A stretch of 32,558 nt of DNA from an uncultured Prevotellaceae bacterium (GTDB lineage Bacteria > Bacteroidota > Bacteroidia > Bacteroidales > Bacteroidaceae). The notes beneath the pieces are model-generated. The model saw only the letters and a program-made list of their open reading frames with translations. It was not told the origin of the DNA and made no database searches. The stretch is taken from positions 1 to 32,558 of the forward strand of contig CACZMV010000029.1 in the NCBI GenBank assembly GCA_902782305.1. Direction: 5' to 3'. A program made the position numbers and the translations under genes. Position 1 is the first letter of the stretch. Each line of letters starts with the position of its first letter. Of the stretch, positions 16,156 through 24,692 are shown one piece after another.

Positions 16156-17408
16156 TGTATAATCTCATTATCTATATTTATCAACTAGGCGTTATGATTG
16201 CGAGCCTTTTCAACGAGAAGGTTCGCAAGATGTGGCAAGGAGAGTGTGAGGCAATTCGCATACTGAAGGAGAAGGTAGATCCTAATGCCCAGTATGTGTG
16301 GTTTCATGCCGCTTCATTGGGTGAGTTTGAGCAAGGGCGCCCATTGATGGAGCAGTTACGCAAAGAGCACCCAGAGTATAAGATTCTGTTGACGTTCTTC
16401 TCTCCTTCTGGTTATGAGGTGCGTAAAAACTATGAAGGGGCTGATATCATCTGCTACCTGCCTCTTGATACCATAACGAATGCCCGCCGTTTCCTACGTG
16501 CAGTGCGTCCTGTCATGGCATTCTTCATCAAGTACGAGTTCTGGTATAACTATCTGCATATTCTGCGTCATCGTGGTGTTCCCGTCTATAGTGTCAGCAG
16601 TATCTTCCGTCCTGGACAGATATTCTTCCGCTGGTATGGTCGTCAGTATAGTCATGTGCTGAAATGCTTTACCCGTTTCTATGTACAGAATGAGGTAAGT
16701 AAAGAACTGCTTGCCCAGATAGGCATTAAGGATGTTCAGATAGTAGGCGATACGCGTTTCGACCGCGTCCTGCAGATTAAGGCAGCTGCGAAGCAATTGC
16801 CTATTGTGGAGAGTTTCTGTCAACAGCCAACACCTGACAGTCCCCAGCCCAAAGTCTTTATCGCAGGTTCTTCTTGGCAACCTGACGAGGAGATTTTCAT
16901 TCCTTGGCTGAATGAGCATCCGGATTGGAAGGTTGTCATTGCTCCCCATGTTATTAAGGAAGATCATTTGCAACAGATAGAGAAACTGTTGGAAGGACGA
17001 AAGGTGGCGCGCTATACTTCTCTAGAAAAGCAAGACAGTCTAAAGAGTCTGGAAAAGCTAGATGTCCTCATCATCGATTGCTTCGGACTGCTTAGCAGTA
17101 TCTATCGCTATGCTGATGTGACTTATGTCGGTGGTGGTTTTGGCGTAGGTATTCATAATACCTTGGAGGCTGCTGTTTGGGATGTTCCTGTATTCTTTGG
17201 TCCTAACAACCAGCGTTTCCAGGAGGCACAAGGCTTGAAACAATGTGGAGCAGGACTGGAGATTGCCAATGCTGACGATTTCCGTCGACTTATGCAGGGC
17301 TTTGTTGATCATCCTATGTTGGCAAAGGAGTTAGGAGAAAAAGCTGGTGCTTTTGTAGGACAGATGACAGGAGCCACGCAGAAAATCCTTGCAGACGTTA
17401 AATTGTAA
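16155..17408 (+). CDS. waaA: 3-deoxy-D-manno-octulosonic acid (Kdo) transferase
   Basis: A 417-residue membrane-associated GT-B glycosyltransferase that adds Kdo to lipid A precursors in lipopolysaccharide core synthesis. The N-terminal hydrophobic helix ([19 protein letters not shown]) anchors it to the inner membrane. Family motifs include WFHAASLGEFEQGRPL (with the catalytic Glu), ILLTFFSPSGYEV, FIKYEFWYNYL and, in the C-terminal lobe, VTYVGGGFGVGIHNTLEAA and VPVFFGPNN. It starts within the gltX stop codon and is followed after 28 bp by a gamma carbonic anhydrase gene. Gene-end codons and the following gap form another 7-nt repeat. Confidence 0.95.
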   Translation: MYNLIIYIYQLGVMIASLFNEKVRKMWQGECEAIRILKEKVDPNAQYVWFHAASLGEFEQGRPLMEQLRKEHPEYKILLTFFSPSGYEVRKNYEGADIICYLPLDTITNARRFLRAVRPVMAFFIKYEFWYNYLHILRHRGVPVYSVSSIFRPGQIFFRWYGRQYSHVLKCFTRFYVQNEVSKELLAQIGIKDVQIVGDTRFDRVLQIKAAAKQLPIVESFCQQPTPDSPQPKVFIAGSSWQPDEEIFIPWLNEHPDWKVVIAPHVIKEDHLQQIEKLLEGRKVARYTSLEKQDSLKSLEKLDVLIIDCFGLLSSIYRYADVTYVGGGFGVGIHNTLEAAVWDVPVFFGPNNQRFQEAQGLKQCGAGLEIANADDFRRLMQGFVDHPMLAKELGEKAGAFVGQMTGATQKILADVKL

Positions 17409-17439
17409 ATGGTAAATCGTCCAATTATAAATTACGATG
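17398..17439. repeat. Degenerate 7-nt repeat between waaA and the carbonic anhydrase gene
   Basis: Units TTAAATT, GTAAATG, GTAAATC, GTCCAAT, TATAAAT and TACGATG cover the waaA stop, the 28-bp gap and the next ATG. The first three are clear and the rest are decayed. Confidence 0.55.
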
Positions 17440-17985
17440 GCTTTAATAAAAAGTTATAGAGGACTTACTCCGAAGTGGGGTAAGGACTGTTATTTCAGTG
17501 AGAACGCTACGATAGTCGGGGAAGTGACTATGGGCGATGAGTGTAGCATTTGGTTTAATGCTGTAGTGCGTGGTGATGTAGCACCTATCACGATTGGCGA
17601 TAGAACCAACGTGCAGGATGGCTCGTGTGTTCATGTAACCCATGAGACGGGTCCTACGCATATTGGAAGTGATGTGACGATAGGGCATAACGTTACGGTT
17701 CATGCCTGTACTATCCATGACGGTGCTTTGATTGGCATGGGCTCTACCTTGCTTGATGGTTGTGAGATTGGTGAGGGCGCTATTGTCGCTGCAGGCGCTT
17801 TGGTATTGCAGAATACCAAGATCGGCCCTCATGAGATATGGGGTGGTGTGCCAGCCAAGTACATCAAGCCCACTCGTCCTGGACAGACGGATAATGCCAA
17901 GCACTATGTAGAGTACGCTAAGTTCTTTAAGGAGGAAAACCCTGAATGCCGTTATTCTAACGAGCCAGAGACCAAGCTTATTTAA
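17437..17985 (+). CDS. Gamma-type carbonic anhydrase family protein
   Basis: A 182-residue left-handed beta-helix (hexapeptide repeat) protein of the gamma carbonic anhydrase/YrdA family. Residues equivalent to the archaeal Cam active site are present: Arg45 and Asp47 (VVRGDVAP), Gln60-Asp61 (VQDGS), and metal-ligand candidates His66, His84 and His89. The acidic loop of true Cam is missing, as in most bacterial members, so catalytic activity is uncertain. Many are zinc or iron proteins of unproven function. Hexapeptide repeats (I-G-x-x-x-x) run from about 25 to 125, with a C-terminal helix after that. Its stop overlaps the convergent phosphoesterase stop region by 8 bp. Confidence 0.92.
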   Translation: MALIKSYRGLTPKWGKDCYFSENATIVGEVTMGDECSIWFNAVVRGDVAPITIGDRTNVQDGSCVHVTHETGPTHIGSDVTIGHNVTVHACTIHDGALIGMGSTLLDGCEIGEGAIVAAGALVLQNTKIGPHEIWGGVPAKYIKPTRPGQTDNAKHYVEYAKFFKEENPECRYSNEPETKLI

Positions 17986-19075
17986 TTGTAACGACTATGT
18001 ATTCTGAGCGGGTTCCAATGCGGAACTTGCCACCCCAGATACCAAGGCCACTACTGATGTAATAGTCAGTGTGGCCTTTTTTATAGGGACCGAAGGCACA
18101 TTCATAGATGGATTCCGTAATCCACGAAATAGGCCAAACTTGTCCGTGATGTGTATGTCCACTGAATTGGAAATCTATATGTTGGCGCTCGGCCTGTTCC
18201 AAATGGTAGGGCTGATGATCTAATAAAATAAGAAATGAGGAGTGGGAAATGAGAGATGTATTCTCTGCAATGATTTTTCCTAAGGATTTACGATGAATGT
18301 TGGTGCGGTCGTCACGTCCTATGATGCAAAGGTCGCCAATAACAGCAACACTATCTTGTAACAGATGGATTCCTGCATCTTGATAGAATTGTTGCGCCCC
18401 AGGTTCTCCGCTATAGTATTCGTGATTTCCCAGACAGGCATAGACAGGAGCCTTTATCCTTTGAAATTCCTCGTACATCTTCTGTTCTTTCAAGGGACGC
18501 ATACTGCCATCAATGATGTCGCCTGCTATCAGTACAAGGTCTGGTTGCTCTGCATTAATCAGATCAATCCATCTGCGTAATTCTTCGCGACGATTGTGAT
18601 AGCCCAGATGCAGATCACTCATCATCACCAATTTGATAGGCTTGGTTATCTTTTCAGAAGTCAGCGTCACCTCTTGACGATATTTGTTCTTATAGTGCAG
18701 ATGTCCGTAAAGGAACAGGCAAAACATAAACACGGCGATACCTCCTGCAGTCCATCCATTATTATATAATAAGGTACGCGGGAGGATGCGGAACAGTCTT
18801 CCTAAGTCGAGTACCAAGAACAGCATGAACAGATAGAGCAAGATGAAAATACTCGATGTTCCTATTTCGTAGACGCTTACCGCAAGTGGCATAGGCATCT
18901 GATCTGTGGACCGCCAGATACCTGCAAACATCAGCAGGAAAGAGCTGGTCATTAGGATGATGACCAGTGTTTTCCATATCCATGAGAAGGGCAGCAGGCA
19001 CCACACATGCCAACTGATATAGGTAATTGCCAGTAGCGGCAATATGGTAAAAAGTAACATCCACATGATTTTCAT
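17978..19075 (-). CDS. Membrane-anchored calcineurin-like metallophosphoesterase
   Basis: A 365-residue protein. The frame runs back to 19156, but the ATG at 19075 follows a promoter -7 element (19093-19100) and begins with a hydrophobic helix (MKIMWMLLFTILPLLAITYI), so I chose it. Several transmembrane helices fill the first 130 residues. The catalytic domain shows the metallophosphoesterase motifs in order: MMSDLHLGYH, LIAGDIIDGS, LGNHEYYSG and FSGHTHHGQVWP, all with metal ligands intact. Proteins with this layout (YkuE/YaeI-like) include lipid-A-pathway and phospholipid phosphatases; the substrate here is unknown. Codons for SLISHSSFLIL lie in a 7-nt tandem repeat between the GDD and GHTH motifs. 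It is divergent from the DUF5703 gene. Confidence 0.9.
   Translation of the reverse strand: MKIMWMLLFTILPLLAITYISWHVWCLLPFSWIWKTLVIILMTSSFLLMFAGIWRSTDQMPMPLAVSVYEIGTSSIFILLYLFMLFLVLDLGRLFRILPRTLLYNNGWTAGGIAVFMFCLFLYGHLHYKNKYRQEVTLTSEKITKPIKLVMMSDLHLGYHNRREELRRWIDLINAEQPDLVLIAGDIIDGSMRPLKEQKMYEEFQRIKAPVYACLGNHEYYSGEPGAQQFYQDAGIHLLQDSVAVIGDLCIIGRDDRTNIHRKSLGKIIAENTSLISHSSFLILLDHQPYHLEQAERQHIDFQFSGHTHHGQVWPISWITESIYECAFGPYKKGHTDYYISSGLGIWGGKFRIGTRSEYIVVTIK
18231..18258. repeat. 7-nt tandem repeat inside the metallophosphoesterase gene
   Basis: Plus-strand units AGAAATG, AGGAGTG, GGAAATG, AGAGATG. On the coding (minus) strand they encode SLISHSSFL in frame, in a loop between conserved motifs. 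Confidence 0.7.
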
Positions 19076-19080
19076 TTGTG

Positions 19081-19100
19081 TAGTTTTGATGTCAAAGGTA
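19081..19100. promoter_or_regulatory. Face-to-face -7 elements of two divergent genes
   Basis: TAGTTTTG (19081-19088, plus) faces the DUF5703 gene, and TACCTTTG (19100-19093, minus) faces the metallophosphoesterase. They are 4 bp apart and their transcripts would overlap, so the two promoters may exclude each other. Good -33 elements are not visible for either. Confidence 0.5.
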
Positions 19101-19121
19101 CGGAAAAAACGTCTTATTAGT

Positions 19122-21374
19122 ATGAAGAGACTATTATTTTTTTGCTTTTTTATCAATTTGCTTTTGACTGCAAATGCTCAGCCAAAAGATTATGAATGGC
19201 GGACGCCCAGTAAAAATTCCTCAGAGTCTATGCCCTGCGGAGGAGGAGATATTGGCATGAATGTCTGGGTGGAAGATGGTGATGTGCTTTTCTACTTGTC
19301 ACGTAGTGGTTGTTTCGATGAGAACAATACCTTGTTGAAACAAGGACGCTTCCGTGTTCACCTTTCAAAACCTTTTAATATGGCCTCTTTCCGTCAGCAA
19401 TTAAAGCTAAACGAGGGCTATGTGCAGGTAACGGATGGCCAGAAATGGGTGATGATATGGGCAGATGTTTATAAGCCTGTTGTACATGTTGAGGTATCTA
19501 TAGAAAAGGAACGTACGGATGTTGAGGTGACTTATGAGTCGTGGAGAACGCAGGATAGGGTTATTACCAATCGTGAGCGTTTCCAGTCTAGTTATAAGTT
19601 TGCTGCCCCCAAAGGACTTATTACTAAACATGATAGCATAATAGCCACAACGGATGGAGTGACTTTCTTCCATCAGAACGGAGAAAAGACCATTTTTGAT
19701 GCTACCGTCTCTCAGCAAAAAATGGATGCTGTCAAGGATAGACTCTATAACCCCATCAAGAACCTGATTTTTGGTGGACGGTTGCATGGCGACCAGTTTG
19801 TGTTAAAAGGAACTACACAAGGTCATTATGCCAGCAGCGACTATAAAGGATGGACCTATAGATCCAAGCGCCCTATGCAGCGTCATGCTCTTACCATCAC
19901 TTTGGCCACCTTGCAGGGCTCCGTGACTGAGTGGCAGAACTTGTTGCAACAGACGGAACGTCAGATTCAGACCAAGCGCGACTGGAAATTAATACGTGAT
20001 TGGTGGCATGCTTTCTGGCAGCGAAGCTATATAGAGGTGAATACTGAAGGAGCGATGAGTGAAGAAGTAGTGCGCAATTATACCTTGTTCCGTTATATGT
20101 TGGGTTGCAATAGTCGTGGACAGTGGCCTACCAAGTTTAATGGCGGACTCTTTACTTTTGACCCTGAGTATGTCAATCCTGCAGAGGAATATCGCCTATC
20201 ACCCGACTACCGAAATTGGGGTGGGGGTGTGCATACAGCCCAGAATCAAAGATTGGTTTATTGGCCTATGCTGAAGAACGGCGACTTTGACTTGTTGCGT
20301 CCTCAGTTGGATTTCTATCTTAATATATATAAGAATGCCGAGGAGCGCAGTCGATTATATTGGGGACATGAGGGTGCTTGTCTTACAGAGCAGATTGAAA
20401 ACTATGGTTTGCCTTGTTATCCAGAATATGGAACGAAGCGCCCAGCAGGTTTTGATCCAGGTTTGGAGCGAAACGCGTGGTTGGAATATGAGTGGGACAC
20501 CTGTCTGGAGTTCTGTATGATGGCCTTGGAGGCTCATCGTTATAGTGGTATGGACATTGAAGACTATATGCCAATGATTCGTTCATGCCTTCGTTTCTTT
20601 GATGAGCATTACCAATACTTGGCTAACCAGCGTGGTGCCAAACGTTTGGATGGTAATGGAAAATTAGTGCTCTATCCAGGTTCGGGAGGTGAGACTTTCA
20701 AGGGTGCGTATAACTCAACATCTACCATCGCTGCCCTTCGTTCTGTCACTGAGGCTTTATTGGCTTATGCCAAAGAGAAGAACGATTCTTCACTTTTCAC
20801 TTTTCACTCTTCACTTCTACAGCGATTGCCCGATATTACCGTTCGTGATGGAATGATACAACCCGCTTTGCACTATGAGCGTGTTCAGAATGTAGAAACC
20901 ATGCAACTCTATCCTATATTCCCTTGGCGCATGTATGGAGTGGGTCAACCTGGTCTTGACATTGCCCGCAATACATATCTGAACGATTCGTTGGCTGTGA
21001 AGTTCCGTTCACATGTTGGTTGGAAACAGGATGTTATTTGGGCTGCTTGTCTGGGATTGACAGATGAGGCTGCACGATTGCTGAAGTTGAAAATGGGCAA
21101 CGGACCTCACCGCTTCCCTGCTTTCTGGGGCCCTGGTTTCGATTGGACACCCGATCATAACTGGGGTGGCTCAGGTATGATAGGCATGCAGGAAATGCTG
21201 ATGCAAGAGGTGGATGAAAAGATTTATCTCTTCCCTGCTTGGCCACGCGACTGGGATGTGCGCTTCAAGTTACATGCCTCCAATAATACCATCGTAGAAG
21301 CAGAGTTGAAAGGTGGCAAGGTGGTTCAAGTGAAAGTCACTCCGTCTGAACGCTTGAAAGACATAGTATATTAA
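19122..21374 (+). CDS. Secreted DUF5703-type protein, glycoside-hydrolase-like
   Basis: A 750-residue exported protein. The frame opens at 19044, but the ATG at 19122 gives a signal peptide (MKRLLFFCFFINLLLTANA, then QPKDYEWRTP), so I use it. The N-terminal beta-rich domain has the DUF5703 pattern (SSESMPCGGGDIGMNVWVED, then FYLSRSGCFDENN). The middle and C-terminal parts, rich in Trp and aromatic helices (WWHAFWQRSYIEV, GHEGACLTEQIENYGLP, FPAFWGPGFDWTPDHNWGGS), resemble an (alpha/alpha)6-barrel sugar hydrolase of the GH65/GH95 type. No family is certain and the substrate is unknown. It stands just upstream of a susC/susD pair on the same strand but is separated from it by a terminator. A 7-nt repeat encodes SSLFTFHSSL near residues 555-565. 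Confidence 0.75.
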   Translation: MKRLLFFCFFINLLLTANAQPKDYEWRTPSKNSSESMPCGGGDIGMNVWVEDGDVLFYLSRSGCFDENNTLLKQGRFRVHLSKPFNMASFRQQLKLNEGYVQVTDGQKWVMIWADVYKPVVHVEVSIEKERTDVEVTYESWRTQDRVITNRERFQSSYKFAAPKGLITKHDSIIATTDGVTFFHQNGEKTIFDATVSQQKMDAVKDRLYNPIKNLIFGGRLHGDQFVLKGTTQGHYASSDYKGWTYRSKRPMQRHALTITLATLQGSVTEWQNLLQQTERQIQTKRDWKLIRDWWHAFWQRSYIEVNTEGAMSEEVVRNYTLFRYMLGCNSRGQWPTKFNGGLFTFDPEYVNPAEEYRLSPDYRNWGGGVHTAQNQRLVYWPMLKNGDFDLLRPQLDFYLNIYKNAEERSRLYWGHEGACLTEQIENYGLPCYPEYGTKRPAGFDPGLERNAWLEYEWDTCLEFCMMALEAHRYSGMDIEDYMPMIRSCLRFFDEHYQYLANQRGAKRLDGNGKLVLYPGSGGETFKGAYNSTSTIAALRSVTEALLAYAKEKNDSSLFTFHSSLLQRLPDITVRDGMIQPALHYERVQNVETMQLYPIFPWRMYGVGQPGLDIARNTYLNDSLAVKFRSHVGWKQDVIWAACLGLTDEAARLLKLKMGNGPHRFPAFWGPGFDWTPDHNWGGSGMIGMQEMLMQEVDEKIYLFPAWPRDWDVRFKLHASNNTIVEAELKGGKVVQVKVTPSERLKDIVY
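20789..20816. repeat. 7-nt tandem repeat inside the DUF5703 gene
   Basis: TTCACTT, TTCACTT, TTCACTC, TTCACTT: four units, in frame, encoding SLFTFHSSL in what looks like a surface loop after AYAKEKND. Confidence 0.85.
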
Positions 21375-21377
21375 CAA

Positions 21378-21411
21378 CAATAGAGCCCGTCATCACGACG
21401 GGGCTCTATTG
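21378..21411 (+). terminator. Intrinsic terminator, possibly bidirectional
   Basis: CAATAGAGCCCGTC (21378-21391) pairs with GACGGGGCTCTATTG (21397-21411) with one bulged G. The T-tract is weak. It separates the DUF5703 gene from the susC leader. Confidence 0.75.
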
Positions 21412-21441
21412 CTTTATTAACCTAACTATTATCCAATTACT

Positions 21442-21617
21442 ATGAAAAAACTACTAACTCTTTGCAAATGAAAAATCTATTTTTGATGATGCAAAGGTAC
21501 GTAGATTATGCGTTTTGGCGAAAAATCATCAATAAACCGTTCAATTTCTTCAGTAAAATAGTGACAAAGGCGTTCGATGTACGTCTTTTTAACGTTATAC
21601 TACTAATATTAACTTAA
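21442..21617 (+). other. Possible upstream open reading frames in the susC leader
   Basis: ATG at 21442 opens a 9-codon frame (MKKLLTLCK, stop). Its stop overlaps (ATGA) the ATG at 21468 of a 49-codon frame starting MKNLFLMMQRYVDYAFW and ending at 21617, six bases before the susC start. The overlap geometry suggests coupling, but neither peptide resembles a known protein. They may be chance frames or remnants. Confidence 0.3.
21492..21523 (-). promoter_or_regulatory. Promoter-like element antisense to the susC leader
   Basis: On the minus strand: TTTCG (21523-21519), a 19-bp spacer and TACCTTTG (21499-21492). This is the same arrangement as the FadL-like gene promoter. It points away from susC, toward the terminator hairpin at 21378-21411, and no protein gene lies in that direction on the minus strand. 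Confidence 0.45.
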
Positions 21618-21622
21618 AACGA

Positions 21623-24600
21623 ATGCAAATGGAAAAAACTATGAAAACCTATCTGGCTTTAGGTTTTGTAGCATTTCTGTTAACGCCAGCAACAGCTATG
21701 GCGGGAAATGATGCTACACTTTCTTCTGCGACTGCTGCCCAGCAGCAGGCCAAGCCTGTAAAAGGTAATGTAGTGGACGAGAATGGTGAACCTCTGATTG
21801 GTGTATCCGTTAAGATCGTCGGTGCTATCGGTGGCGCTGTAACAGACGTCAACGGTGATTTCTCTGTGAACGGAGCTGAAGGAAAGCAACTTCAGTTCTC
21901 CTACACGGGTTACAAGACCCAGACTGTTCCTGCTGGAAGAGGCTTAATGAAAATCACATTGGAGCCAGATGTTATGGGCCTGGAGGATGTGGTTGTAATT
22001 GGTTATGGTACGATGAAGAAGCGTGACTTGACAGGTAGTGTTTCTTCAGTGAAGAGTACTGAGATAGAAAAGACTCCTACTGTAAATGCGATGGAGGCCA
22101 TTCAAGGTCAGGTCGCAGGTTTCGATATTACTCGTACAACGGGTGAGTTGGGTAATCATACAAGTCTAACACTGCGTGGTAATCGCTCTATCTATGGTAA
22201 TAACGAACCTCTGTTCATCATTGATGGTATGGAGGGTTCTTTCGATGCGATTAACCCCAGTGATATTGAAAGTATTGAGGTGTTGAAAGACGCTTCTTCA
22301 ACTGCTATCTATGGTTCGGCTGGTGCCAATGGTGTTGTTTTGATTACAACTAAGAACGCCCAAAAGGGTAAGTTCCAAGTAAACTTCGATGCATACTTTG
22401 GTGTGAATAAAGCTACGAAGTTCCCAGAGATTAACACGGGTCAGGATTATATTAACTTCCGTCGTGAGGCTGCTAAGACTGTTGGTAAGTGGAGTAGCCC
22501 AGCAGATGATGAGAGTATCTTCCCTGCTTATATGTGGCCACTCATTCAGAACAATCAGTGGGTCGATTGGTTTGATTTGGCCACACAGACAGGTAGCACC
22601 CAGAACTATAACCTCTCAACCACCTACTCAAACGATAAGGTTAGCACCTATTTCTCTTTAGGCTATAACAATACTGAGGGTATTACAAGGGATGAGAAGA
22701 TGAAGCGCTACTCTGCTCGTGCCAAAGTTGACTTTACTCCCAATCGCTATCTGACTTATGGTTTGAACCTTTATGCACTTTATCAGGACTATGACCACAT
22801 GAATGGTCGCTTGTGGAACCGTATTATCTGTACTCCTCCTTTGGGAACTCCATATGATGAGAATGGCAACATGGTTCTTTATCCAGTTGGTGGCAATACC
22901 GGTGATATCAACCCGTTAGCCGACCTTAATAGTGGTCAGTATGTCAACAACAGCAAGACGTTAACAGTGATGCCTCAGGCTTATTTCGAGGTTAGGCCCA
23001 TTGATGGACTTTCTTTCAAGTCAATCATAGGTGGAACGTTTACTAATACGGATCGTGGTATCTTCAAAGGAAAGGAGTCATTCGACGGCCTGGCAACAGG
23101 TTCGGAGGCTTCGAAGCAGAATACCTTTACCTATAATTATCAGTGGCAAAACATCCTAACCTATAATCTAAAGATTGGTGATGTTCATGACTTTGTGTTC
23201 ACAGGTATTACTGACTGGCAAAAGAAGCGTCGTCAAAATGGATTGGCAACAGCTTACAATTTCGATGAGACAAGTTATCAATACCATAACTTAGGTGCAG
23301 GAACAGGAACTCCTAAGGTTTCTTCTGGCTATGTACAGAGTCAGACAATGAGCTATGCACTTCGTGTGAACTACAGCCTCTTGGGTCGTTACCTCTTTAC
23401 TTTGAGTGGACGCTGGGATGGATCTTCTATGTTGGCTGAGGGTAAGAAGTGGGATTTCTTCCCTGCTGCTGCTTTCGCATGGCGTATCAGCGATGAGGCT
23501 TTCATGGAGAAGACCAAGAACTGGTTGTCAAACTTGAAGTTCCGTGTAAGTTATGGTGTCACGGGTAATGCTGGTGCTTCTGAGTATGCCACCCTTGACT
23601 ATTCTCGTACGGGTAATATCGGCTTCCAAGACGTCAGTGAGCCCTACAGTGGCTATTCACAGAATGTCGCTAACCTTGAACTGGGTTGGGAGAAGTCAAA
23701 GATGATAGACGTAGGTCTTGATATTGGCTTATTTGATGGACGTGTAGAAATTGTGGCTGACTACTATAACACAAAAACTACAGACTTGTTATTCCAGAAG
23801 AGTCTGCCTTATGCACAGGGTGGTTATGCCAGCAGTTCATTTAAGATGTGGACTAACGTAGGTGAAACCAAGAACCGTGGTTTCGAGTTGGCCATCAATA
23901 GTCGTAATATTGTGACGAAGGACTTTACATGGAATACTTCGTTTACTTTTGCTACCAACAAGGAAGAGGTGGTAAAGACAACCTCAGACAAACCTTTGCA
24001 GTATGGTGATTTCTATCTCATAAGTGGTGAACCTATTCATACCTATTATATGTATAATTATTTAGGTATTTGGGGTACAGCTGATGAAGAAGAGGCAGCC
24101 AAATATGGTGCGAAGCCTGGACAGATTCGTGTGGAAGATGTTAATGATGACGGAAAGATTACTGCAGATGACTATTGTGTTATTGGAAATACCGATCCTA
24201 CTTGGACAGCTGGTATGACCAACAGCTTTACGTACAAAGGCTTTGACTTTAGCTTCCAGTTAATTGCACGCTGGGGTCAGATATTCCGTAACGGTCTTAC
24301 TGGTTGGTATCGCTTAGACGGTTTGTCTCCATCTCCAACGATTTGCGATTACTGGACACCTGAGAATCAGGGAGCCCGTTATCCTCAGCCTAATATGAAC
24401 AGCAGTCAGGATACCTACCAGGGCAACGGCACTTCGTCACTTAACTATTTCGACGGCTCTTATATCAAGGTTAAGAACATTACGTTGGGTTATTCTCTGC
24501 CGAAGAATCTGCTTAAGAAGGTTCATATGAGCCGAGCACGTATTTATGCAACTGTTAGCAATCCATTTATCTTTGCTAAGAACAGTTATCTGAGAGACTA

Positions 24601-24679
24601 CGACTTGGAGAAGGGTGGCGACGACGACGATGCTCCGCTGACCAAGCAGTTCGTATTTGGTGTGAATGTAAGTTTCTAA
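21623..24679 (+). CDS. susC: SusC/RagA family TonB-linked outer-membrane transporter
   Basis: A 1018-residue TonB-dependent importer of oligosaccharides or peptides. The start is at 21623, although MKTYLALG seven codons in (21641) would give a more usual signal peptide; the signal ends at TAMAGN. A carboxypeptidase-D regulatory-like domain covers about 46-115 (KGNVVDENGEPLIGVSVKI). The SusC signature VVVIGYGTMKKRDLTGSVSSV is at 123-143, and the plug runs to about 245 (DASSTAIYGSAGANGVVLIT). The rest is a 22-strand barrel ending in FVFGVNVSF. There is no STN domain, so no direct anti-sigma link is expected. susD follows after 13 bp. Confidence 0.95.
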   Translation: MQMEKTMKTYLALGFVAFLLTPATAMAGNDATLSSATAAQQQAKPVKGNVVDENGEPLIGVSVKIVGAIGGAVTDVNGDFSVNGAEGKQLQFSYTGYKTQTVPAGRGLMKITLEPDVMGLEDVVVIGYGTMKKRDLTGSVSSVKSTEIEKTPTVNAMEAIQGQVAGFDITRTTGELGNHTSLTLRGNRSIYGNNEPLFIIDGMEGSFDAINPSDIESIEVLKDASSTAIYGSAGANGVVLITTKNAQKGKFQVNFDAYFGVNKATKFPEINTGQDYINFRREAAKTVGKWSSPADDESIFPAYMWPLIQNNQWVDWFDLATQTGSTQNYNLSTTYSNDKVSTYFSLGYNNTEGITRDEKMKRYSARAKVDFTPNRYLTYGLNLYALYQDYDHMNGRLWNRIICTPPLGTPYDENGNMVLYPVGGNTGDINPLADLNSGQYVNNSKTLTVMPQAYFEVRPIDGLSFKSIIGGTFTNTDRGIFKGKESFDGLATGSEASKQNTFTYNYQWQNILTYNLKIGDVHDFVFTGITDWQKKRRQNGLATAYNFDETSYQYHNLGAGTGTPKVSSGYVQSQTMSYALRVNYSLLGRYLFTLSGRWDGSSMLAEGKKWDFFPAAAFAWRISDEAFMEKTKNWLSNLKFRVSYGVTGNAGASEYATLDYSRTGNIGFQDVSEPYSGYSQNVANLELGWEKSKMIDVGLDIGLFDGRVEIVADYYNTKTTDLLFQKSLPYAQGGYASSSFKMWTNVGETKNRGFELAINSRNIVTKDFTWNTSFTFATNKEEVVKTTSDKPLQYGDFYLISGEPIHTYYMYNYLGIWGTADEEEAAKYGAKPGQIRVEDVNDDGKITADDYCVIGNTDPTWTAGMTNSFTYKGFDFSFQLIARWGQIFRNGLTGWYRLDGLSPSPTICDYWTPENQGARYPQPNMNSSQDTYQGNGTSSLNYFDGSYIKVKNITLGYSLPKNLLKKVHMSRARIYATVSNPFIFAKNSYLRDYDLEKGGDDDDAPLTKQFVFGVNVSF

Positions 24680-24692
24680 CATTTAATTAAGA

